Assembly (NCBI GenBank): GCA_007119035.1
Contig: SKQL01000002.1
Location: 1 to 33,401, forward strand
Source of the DNA: Nitriliruptorales bacterium
GTDB taxonomy: Bacteria; Actinomycetota; Nitriliruptoria; Euzebyales; Egibacteraceae
Direction: 5' to 3'
Length of the DNA stretch: 33,401 bases
Every line of letters starts with the position of its first letter. The first letter of the stretch is position 1. The notes below the pieces were generated by a model that was given only the letters and a program-made list of their open reading frames with translations, searched no databases and was not told the DNA's origin. Made by a program: the position numbers and the translations under genes. Positions 26,717 to 33,401 of this stretch are shown here, in pieces.

Positions 26717-27879
26717 CGCGCCAGGCCCCCCACGAGGCTCATCGTGAGCAGCCCCACGGGCTCGTCACCGTCGGTCACGACGAGCATCTGCCCGGGCGCG
26801 TCGAGCAATCGGTCGAGTGCCGCGTCCAATGGCATCCGGTGGTCCACCGTGACCTCACTCGCGTTCCTGGCGATCGTCGCGACCGATGTCCCCGCCCATC
26901 CATCCTGGGGCACGGCGTCGAAGTCCTCCAAGCGTAGAGCGCCCACAGGTGGGGTTCCAACCGGCCACAGCAGGGACGGCCGCTGCTGCACGCGCAGGAT
27001 CGCCTCGTCGAGCGTGAGGTCGGGGGGCAGGCTCGGGGGCAGCGCCCCCATCACCTGCCCGGCGGTGACCGCGGAGAGCCGCTCCCGGGCCCGCGCCCTC
27101 CTGTGGGCGTCGAGAGCGCCCCGCAGGAGGAAGAAGCCGATCAGGACCGCCCACAAGCCGTTGGCGGCGAGCAGGACGACGGCGGTGCGCAAGGGTCCCT
27201 CGTCGGCCGGCAGAGGGCCTCCCACCACCCCGTTGAGCCCACCGAGCATGAGGACGGCGGCGAATCCCTGCCCCACCCGTGCGGCCCAGCGGGTCGCCGC
27301 GTGGGGCCGACCCGTAGCCGCCCACAGGACCGCACGCAGCAGCCTACCCCCGTCGAGGGGGTAGCCCGGGAGCACGTTGAATACGGCGAGGGCGAGGTTG
27401 AGCCAGGCCAGGAACCCGGTCACCACCCCGTACGGGGTCGTCCCCGGCGCGATGGAGTGCAAGAGCCCGAAGCCCGCGGCGAGGACGAGGCTGATGAAGG
27501 GGCCGATGCCGACGATGACGAGTTCGTGGCGCGCCTCGGTGGGCTCGCGCGTCGACTCGGTGACACCACCGAGGAGGAAGAGTGTGACGCTGCTGACGGG
27601 GATCCCCCGATCGAGGCTCGTGACCGCGTGACCGACCTCGTGGGCGAGGATGCTCGCGAAGAACGCGAGTGTCGCAAGGGCTGCGGAGGCGATCACCGCC
27701 ATGGTCCCGTACGGCCCGAGCAGCTGGGAGAACCGCGTCGCGAAGATGAAGATCACGAGGCCGCAGATCAGCACCCACGAGATGTCGAGGCGGATGGGCA
27801 CCCCGCGGAGGCTGAAGATCGTCCACGCGTGGGGAAACGAGCTCAGCCGTGACTCCTTGTGAGGCTGGGTGGTTGCCAT
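26713..27879 (-). CDS. Site-2 protease family (M50) intramembrane metalloprotease with C-terminal CBS domains
   Basis: ILAHEVGHAVTSLDRGI (HExxH), NVLPGYPLDGGRLLRA; CBS-like region at C-terminus (VGLLTMSLVGGL). Confidence 0.93.
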   Translation of the reverse strand: MATTQPHKESRLSSFPHAWTIFSLRGVPIRLDISWVLICGLVIFIFATRFSQLLGPYGTMAVIASAALATLAFFASILAHEVGHAVTSLDRGIPVSSVTLFLLGGVTESTREPTEARHELVIVGIGPFISLVLAAGFGLLHSIAPGTTPYGVVTGFLAWLNLALAVFNVLPGYPLDGGRLLRAVLWAATGRPHAATRWAARVGQGFAAVLMLGGLNGVVGGPLPADEGPLRTAVVLLAANGLWAVLIGFFLLRGALDAHRRARARERLSAVTAGQVMGALPPSLPPDLTLDEAILRVQQRPSLLWPVGTPPVGALRLEDFDAVPQDGWAGTSVATIARNASEVTVDHRMPLDAALDRLLDAPGQMLVVTDGDEPVGLLTMSLVGGLAR

Positions 27880-27919
27880 GATCTCCCTGCGCCCGCCTGT
27901 CGGCTTGCTCGTAGAGGGC

Positions 27920-27925
27920 TATACT
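27920..27925 (+). promoter_or_regulatory. Candidate -10 element upstream of tRNA-Ser
   Basis: TATACT located 23 nt before the tRNA 5' end. Confidence 0.5.
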
Positions 27926-27948
27926 GCCGTGCGCATCAGAAACATGCT

Positions 27949-28037
27949 GGAGCCGTCGCCTAGTCCGGCTTATGGCGCGGCCTTGGAATGGCCGTAGGGT
28001 GGCAACACCCTCGAGAGTTCGAATCTCTCCGGCTCCG
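27949..28037 (+). tRNA. tRNA-Ser (anticodon GGA)
   Basis: GGAGCCG...CGGCTCC acceptor; anticodon arm CGGCC-TTGGAAT-GGCCG; long variable arm GGGTGGCAACACCC; T loop TTCGAAT. Confidence 0.95.
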
Positions 28038-28134
28038 CCGAGAAATCTCCTCCGGTATGTGCGTCGTGCATCGATCCGTATAGGCTGCCCCCATGCGTAG
28101 CGAATAGCGCAAGGCATCGACCTAAGGACGAGCA

Positions 28135-29919
28135 ATGAGCACGAGCAGGACGGGACGCCTTCGCAGCCAGGAATGGTGGGACAACCCCGACAACCCCGGG
28201 ATGACCGCGCTGTACCTCGAGCGCTACCTCAATTTCGGGTTGACGAGGGAGGAGCTCCAGTCGGGTCGCCCGATCATCGGGATCGCGCAGACTGGAAGCG
28301 ACCTCGCGCCATGCAACCGTCATCACCTCGACCTCGCGGAGCGCGTCCGGGCGGGGATCCGTGACTCGGGTGGCATCCCGTTCGAGTTCCCCGTCCACCC
28401 CATCCAGGAGACGGGCAAGCGACCGACAGCCAACCTCGACCGCAACCTCGCTTACCTCGGCCTGGTCGAGGTGCTCTACGGCTACCCCCTCGACGGTGTC
28501 GTCCTCACCACCGGCTGCGACAAGACCACCCCCGCATGCATCATGGCCGCGGCGACGGTGAACATCCCCGCGATCGTTCTGTCGGGCGGGCCCATGCTCA
28601 ACGGCTACCAGGACGGCGAGCTCGTGGGCTCCGGCATGGTCATGTGGGAGGGCCGTCGTCGGTACGCATCGGGCGAGATCACCTACGACCAGTTCATGGA
28701 CCGGGTGAGCGACTCCGCACCGAGCATCGGCCACTGCAACACCATGGGCACCGCCCTCACCATGAACTCCCTCGCGGAAGCGGTCGGCATGTCGCTTCCC
28801 GGCTGTGGCGCGATCCCCGCCCCGTACCGTGAGCGCGCCCAGATCGCGCACGCCACGGGTCAGCGGGCCACGGCCTTGGTGCTCGAGAACATCACGCCGC
28901 GTGACATCATGACGCGGGAGGCCTTCGAGAACGCGATCGTGGTGGCCTCGGCGATCGCGGGCTCCACCAACGCCCCCATCCACCTAAACGCCATCGCGCG
29001 TCACGTCGGTGTGGACCTCACCGACTCCGACTGGCAACGCGTCGGCCAGCACATCCCCGTGCTCGTCAATTGCCAGCCGGCGGGCGAGTACCTCGGGGAG
29101 AACTTCTACCGGGCGGGCGGCGTCCCCGCGGTGATGCACGAGCTCATGCAGGCCGGTGAGCTGCGAACGGAGGCGTTGACGGTCTCGGGCAAGACCGCGG
29201 GAGCCAACGTGGCGGACACATACGCGACGGACCGCTCGGTCATCCGCTCGTACGACGAGCCGTTCGAGGCTCACGGCGGCATGATCGTCATGCGCGGGAA
29301 CCTGTTCGACTCCGCAATCATGAAGATATCCGTCATCAGCGATGCGTTCCGTGAGCGGTACCTGTCGAACCCCGACGACCCTGACGCGTTCGTCGCGCGC
29401 GCGATCGTCTTCGAGGGCCCCGAGGACTACCACGACCGCCTCGACGACCCCGAGCTCAACATCGACGAGGACTGCATCCTCGTCATGCGCAACTCGGGGC
29501 CGATCGGCTATCCGGGCGCCGCGGAGGTGATCAACATGCAGCCGCCGAGCGATCTGCTCCGGCGCGGTGTGACCTCCCTGCCGACCATGGGCGACGGGCG
29601 TCAGAGCGGGACCGCTGACAGCCCCTCGATCCTCAACGCGTCGCCCGAGTCAGCCGCCGGAGGGAACCTGAGCCTCCTGCGCACGGACGACCTCGTCCGC
29701 ATAGACCTGCGCCAGGGTCGTGTCGACGTCCAACTCACCGACGAGGAGCTCCGAGAGCGACGGGCCGCGCACGAGCCGCCCGTGCTCGTGAACCAGACCC
29801 CGTGGCAGGAGCTGTACCGGAGCACCGTGGGGGACCTGTCCACGGGCGGGTGCATGGAGCTCGCCGTCCAGTACCAAGACGTCGCCAACACCTACGGGGT
29901 CCCGCGGGACAACCACTGA
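28135..29919 (+). CDS. IlvD/Edd family dehydratase, pentonate (L-arabinonate/xylonate) dehydratase-like
   Basis: [59 protein letters not shown]; Fe-S Cys in [24 protein letters not shown]. Confidence 0.9.
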   Translation: MSTSRTGRLRSQEWWDNPDNPGMTALYLERYLNFGLTREELQSGRPIIGIAQTGSDLAPCNRHHLDLAERVRAGIRDSGGIPFEFPVHPIQETGKRPTANLDRNLAYLGLVEVLYGYPLDGVVLTTGCDKTTPACIMAAATVNIPAIVLSGGPMLNGYQDGELVGSGMVMWEGRRRYASGEITYDQFMDRVSDSAPSIGHCNTMGTALTMNSLAEAVGMSLPGCGAIPAPYRERAQIAHATGQRATALVLENITPRDIMTREAFENAIVVASAIAGSTNAPIHLNAIARHVGVDLTDSDWQRVGQHIPVLVNCQPAGEYLGENFYRAGGVPAVMHELMQAGELRTEALTVSGKTAGANVADTYATDRSVIRSYDEPFEAHGGMIVMRGNLFDSAIMKISVISDAFRERYLSNPDDPDAFVARAIVFEGPEDYHDRLDDPELNIDEDCILVMRNSGPIGYPGAAEVINMQPPSDLLRRGVTSLPTMGDGRQSGTADSPSILNASPESAAGGNLSLLRTDDLVRIDLRQGRVDVQLTDEELRERRAAHEPPVLVNQTPWQELYRSTVGDLSTGGCMELAVQYQDVANTYGVPRDNH

Positions 29920-29932
29920 AGGCTCCGCTCGC

Positions 29933-30913
29933 CTACTCGGGGACCCCTCCCTCCGGGGAGGGGCCGCCGATGGGCGAGCCACTCGCCGCGATGGCCTCGA
30001 CCTCCGCGGCCTGGGACGCGGTGAGCTCGAGGTCTCCCGTGCCCACGATCCCCTCCAGCTGACCCGGGTTCGTCGCCCCGACGATCGCGCACTGGACAGC
30101 CGGATGCGCGAGCGCCCAGGCGGTGACCAGCTCGGAGACGCCCACCCCGAGCTGGCCTGCGTAGGCGACCAGCTCGCGGGCCATCTCGCTGTTGCGCCGG
30201 AAGCCCTCGCCCTGGAACAACGGGCTGCTCGCACGCCAGCCCTCGAACTGGGCGCCCGGGGCGTACTTGCCCGTGAGGAGGCCATGGGCCAGGGTCCCGT
30301 ACGCGAACACCCCGATGTCCTCCTGCTCGCAGTAGGGCAGCAGCTCGTCCTCGATGCCCCGACGCAGGAGGCTGTAGGGGGGCTGGACCACGTCGATGGA
30401 CAACGTCTCGGAGAACTCGCGCATCTGCGCGACGGTGTAGTTCGACACCCCGGGGAAGCGGACCTTGCCCTCGTCGATGAACTCCGCGACGACGCCGGCG
30501 GTCTCCGCCGCGGGCACGCTGGGGTCGGGCCAGTGCACGAGGTACACGTCGGTGTGATCGACGCCGAGGTTACGCAGGCTCTCCTCGAGGCCCTTGCGTA
30601 GCCACTCAGGGCTCGCGTCCCGCACACGGGTCCCGTCATCGGCGACACGAACGCCGCCCTTGGTCGCTATGACCACCTCGTCGCGCTGGGTGGCGAGCGG
30701 CCCCGCAAGCGCCTCGCCGACGATCTGCTCCGCGCGGCCGAAGCCGTACGCGTACGCGGTGTCGATGAAGTTGATGCCCGCCTCGTACGCCTGTCGGGTC
30801 AACCTCACCGCGTCGGAGCGCTCGAACTCGCCCCACGCGCCACCGAACTGGAACGTGCCGAACGAGACCCGCGAGACCTCGAGGCCCGTCCTGCCGAATC
30901 TGGTGTACCGCAC
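29933..30913 (-). CDS. Aldo/keto reductase
   Basis: RYTRFGRTGLEVSRVSFGTFQFGG, INFIDTAYAYGFGRAEQIVGEAL, YLVHWPDP, GVSNYTVAQM; GTG start. Confidence 0.95.
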   Translation of the reverse strand: MRYTRFGRTGLEVSRVSFGTFQFGGAWGEFERSDAVRLTRQAYEAGINFIDTAYAYGFGRAEQIVGEALAGPLATQRDEVVIATKGGVRVADDGTRVRDASPEWLRKGLEESLRNLGVDHTDVYLVHWPDPSVPAAETAGVVAEFIDEGKVRFPGVSNYTVAQMREFSETLSIDVVQPPYSLLRRGIEDELLPYCEQEDIGVFAYGTLAHGLLTGKYAPGAQFEGWRASSPLFQGEGFRRNSEMARELVAYAGQLGVGVSELVTAWALAHPAVQCAIVGATNPGQLEGIVGTGDLELTASQAAEVEAIAASGSPIGGPSPEGGVPE

Positions 30914-30964
30914 ACATGCTCCTTCCGTCGCCCCGCCCTCGTCGGGGCTGGCTCTTCAAATCGC

Positions 30965-31933
30965 CTACGCGGCATCATCGCGGCTGCCCATCAGGGAGCA
31001 AAACCGTCCCAGCCCCACGTTGCCCCCGGACAGCACGACCCCGACGCGCGCACCCTCGACGTCCAGGCGACCAGCCAGCAACGCAGCCAGCGCACACGCG
31101 CCACTGGGCTCGGCCACGACCTTCATCCGGTCGAAGAGAAACCCCATGGCGTCGAGGATCTCCTCGTCGGTGGCGAGCAGCATCCCGTCGAGGCGCCGAC
31201 GATTGACCTCGAACGTCATCTCGCCGGGGATGTTGCCCTGCTGACCGTCCGCGATCGTCTTGGGGACCGCCATGCCGATCCGCTCGCCCGCGCTCAGGGA
31301 ACGGGTGGTGACGTCCCTGGCTGCGGGCTCGACTCCGAGCACGCGGATGCGGGGATCGAGCCCCTTGGCCGCGGTCGAGCATCCTGCGATGAGCCCGCCT
31401 CCCCCCACGCACACGAGCAGGACGTCGAGCTCGCCGACCTCGCTGCACAACTCCAGCGCGACCGTGCCCTGGCCGGCCATGACGAGGTCGTCCTCATAAG
31501 GTGCGACGAGCGTCAGGCCCCGCTCCTCGACGAGTTGGGCCCCTAGCTGCTCCCTGTCCTGGGAGTACCGGTCGTACAGGACGATCTCCGCGCCGTAGCC
31601 CCGGGTAGCGGCGAGCTTCGCCTCGGGCGTGTCCTCAGGCATGAGGATGACGGCCCGGGCACCGCGCAAGCGGGATGCGATCGCGACCGCCTGTGCGTGA
31701 TTGCCCGAGGAGAACGCCCCCACCCCTCGACGGAGCTGCTCGTCGGTCAGCGACGCGATCTTGTTGTAGGCGCCGCGGAACTTGAACGCTCCCCCCCGCT
31801 GGTACATCTCGGCCTTGCAGTACACGCGGGCGCCCGTTCGGCCGTCCAGTGTCCGGGAGGTGATCACCGGCGTGCGGTGCGCCACCCCCTCGAGGGTCTT
31901 CGCGGCGGCGAGCACGTCATCGAGCTCAATCAT
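30965..31933 (-). CDS. Threonine ammonia-lyase / serine-threonine dehydratase (PLP fold type II)
   Basis: GVAHRTPVITSRTLD, QRGGAFKFRGAYNKI (PLP Lys), FSSGNHAQAVAIASRL, VGGGGLIAGCSTAAK, LSGGNVGL. Confidence 0.95.
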   Translation of the reverse strand: MIELDDVLAAAKTLEGVAHRTPVITSRTLDGRTGARVYCKAEMYQRGGAFKFRGAYNKIASLTDEQLRRGVGAFSSGNHAQAVAIASRLRGARAVILMPEDTPEAKLAATRGYGAEIVLYDRYSQDREQLGAQLVEERGLTLVAPYEDDLVMAGQGTVALELCSEVGELDVLLVCVGGGGLIAGCSTAAKGLDPRIRVLGVEPAARDVTTRSLSAGERIGMAVPKTIADGQQGNIPGEMTFEVNRRRLDGMLLATDEEILDAMGFLFDRMKVVAEPSGACALAALLAGRLDVEGARVGVVLSGGNVGLGRFCSLMGSRDDAA

Positions 31934-31968
31934 GGGCGGCGCCTCATCTCCATCTCCTCTAACGGCCC

Positions 31969-32739
31969 TCACAGCCGGGTGACGCGCGACGTCCCGAAGC
32001 GGGCCGCCGCGAGCGCCTTGATCCCCTGGGGGAAGCTCGCGCGCATCTCGAGATGGGCGCCGAGGAGCGCCTTCTGAGCCTCCGTGTCCGCGGCGAAGGC
32101 GGCCAGGCACTCCTCGGGTCGGGCGTTGGCCAGCGCGAGGATGGCTCCCGTGCAGCCCATCGGCCCTGCGAACGCAAGGATCGCGGACGAGCCCGCGTAG
32201 AGGTGGCCGGGGAATTCCGCGAGCTCGACCATGAGGCGCTCGGGGTCTCCCGTCGAGTCCTTCATGCCCACGACGGGCAGGTCCCCCAGGTACTGCGTCG
32301 CTATCCCGGGAGGCGATGCGGCGGGGAAGTGGTACGCGAGCAGGGGGAGGTCACCGGCCGCCTTCGCGACAGCCTCGTAGTACGGCCGCGGATCGGCGAC
32401 CCGGTGGGGGGAGAGCACGAGAGCGGCGTCCGCGCCCGCGTCCCGGCTCTGCACGGTAAGCTCGCTCGCCTGGCGACCGGACGGTGCGCCTGTTCCCGCG
32501 ATCACGACCGCGTCGGACCCCACCGCATCGCGCACCGCCTCGACGAGACGCCTCCGCTCGACCGGCTCGAGCGTGGCCGCCTCCCCAGTGGTGCCACCCA
32601 CGACCACCGCGCGCATCCCGAGCTCGACCAGCGTTGCCGCGTGATCGGCGGTAGCCCGTAGATCGACCTCCCCCCGCTCGTCGAACAGCGTGAGGAGCGC
32701 GACCCCGACACCATCGAAGACTGGTGTGTCTTGCATCAT
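31969..32739 (-). CDS. Dihydrodipicolinate synthase/N-acetylneuraminate lyase family protein
   Basis: VVVGGTTGEAATLEPVERRRLVEAV, LLAYHFPAASP, VVGMKDSTGDPERL (Schiff-base Lys). Confidence 0.9.
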   Translation of the reverse strand: MMQDTPVFDGVGVALLTLFDERGEVDLRATADHAATLVELGMRAVVVGGTTGEAATLEPVERRRLVEAVRDAVGSDAVVIAGTGAPSGRQASELTVQSRDAGADAALVLSPHRVADPRPYYEAVAKAAGDLPLLAYHFPAASPPGIATQYLGDLPVVGMKDSTGDPERLMVELAEFPGHLYAGSSAILAFAGPMGCTGAILALANARPEECLAAFAADTEAQKALLGAHLEMRASFPQGIKALAAARFGTSRVTRL

Positions 32740-32881
32740 CTGTGACCCCTTCATCATCCGGCGCGCGCCCCGAGTCGCGCCGACCCGCCCTCGCGTGCCC
32801 TGGCGTATGCGACCTCGCAGTGGTTGCAGGATACGCTTCCCCTGATTGTGGCCATACCCCTCGTAGAAAGCTGCCCCGCGG

Positions 32882-33401
32882 ATGAATGCCGAGCAGGTCG
32901 AATGGACAGAGCTGGATCGACGAGCGGTGGACACCGTCCGTGTACTTGCCATGGACTCGGTCGAGAAGGTGGGAAGTGGCCACCCGGGCACCGCGATGAG
33001 CCTCGCCCCCGCCGCGTACCTCCTCTTCCAGAGGTTCCTGCGCCACGACCCCACCGATCCCGAGTGGCTCGGGCGTGACCGGTTCGTGCTGTCGTGCGGC
33101 CACTCGAGCCTCACGCTGTACATACAGCTCTACCTCTCGGGGACGGGGTTGGAGCTCGACGACCTCAAGGCCCTGCGGACGTGGGGATCATTGACCCCCG
33201 GGCACCCGGAGCACGGCCATACACCCGGGGTCGAGACGACCACCGGCCCGCTGGGCCAGGGTGTGGGCAACGCGGTCGGCATGGCCATGGCCGCACGTCG
33301 CGAGCGGGGGCTGCTCGACCCCGACACCCCCACCGGGGAGAGCCCCTTCGACCACACGATCTGGTGCTTCGCCTCCGACGGAGACCTCCAGGAGGGGGTG
33401 A
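32882..33401 (+). CDS. tkt: Transketolase, N-terminal part (3' end beyond window)
   Basis: MNAEQVEWTELDRRAVDTVRVLAMDSVEKVGSGHPGTAMSLAPAAYLLFQRFLRHDP...DRFVLSCGHSSLTLYIQLYL...TTTGPLGQGVGNAVGMAMA...CFASDGDLQEGV; open at window end. Confidence 0.95.
   Translation, partial: MNAEQVEWTELDRRAVDTVRVLAMDSVEKVGSGHPGTAMSLAPAAYLLFQRFLRHDPTDPEWLGRDRFVLSCGHSSLTLYIQLYLSGTGLELDDLKALRTWGSLTPGHPEHGHTPGVETTTGPLGQGVGNAVGMAMAARRERGLLDPDTPTGESPFDHTIWCFASDGDLQEGV

Noticed and set aside
28135-29919. Annotation as biosynthetic ilvD
   Set aside because: The N-terminal [22 protein letters not shown] signature fits the pentonate-dehydratase branch better than branched-chain IlvD.
29944-29963. Hairpin CCCCTCCC-TCCG-GGGAGGGG near the convergent dehydratase/AKR 3' ends
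   Set aside because: Lies in the AKR coding sequence (Gly/Pro-rich C-terminus) and lacks a U-tract; insufficient for a terminator call.
31969-32739. Annotation as lysine-biosynthetic dapA
   Set aside because: YHFP instead of YNxP and a catabolic neighbourhood; only the family-level call is supported.

Overview
This is a 33.4 kb chromosomal window from a high-GC, probably deep-branching, actinobacterium (lineage is an inference). It is densely coding. I found no phage, transposon, integrase or CRISPR signal. Most of it looks like a core actinobacterial neighbourhood also known from Mycobacterium tuberculosis (roughly the Rv3672c-Rv3683 and Rv3708c-Rv3721c gene sets): NUDIX, MBL hydrolase, RidA, WhiB, a pair of ArsA/GET3-type ATPases, PonA2-like PBP with PASTA, metallophosphoesterase, asd-lysC, recR-ybaB-dnaX-ffs. 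A selenocysteine module sits inside this block as selA, a ClC-type anion channel with CBS and TrkA-C domains, then selB. Other content: a PlsC fragment, a divergent ATP-type PEPCK, tRNA-Pro(CGG), MazG-like and Eis-like genes, a VOC protein, SRP RNA, a YlbL-like/M50 protease pair, tRNA-Ser(GGA), a pentonate-dehydratase-like IlvD/EDD enzyme, AKR, threonine dehydratase, a DapA-family enzyme, and the 5' part of transketolase. The best leads are: (1) the ClC channel between selA and selB; (2) an NfeD-type 'ClpP-like' protein that appears to have lost both catalytic residues; (3) a nested lysC beta-subunit start with a strong internal SD; (4) a divergent PEPCK nucleotide site; (5) signature-lysine asymmetry in the GET3 pair. 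I found no clear wholly novel multi-gene system.
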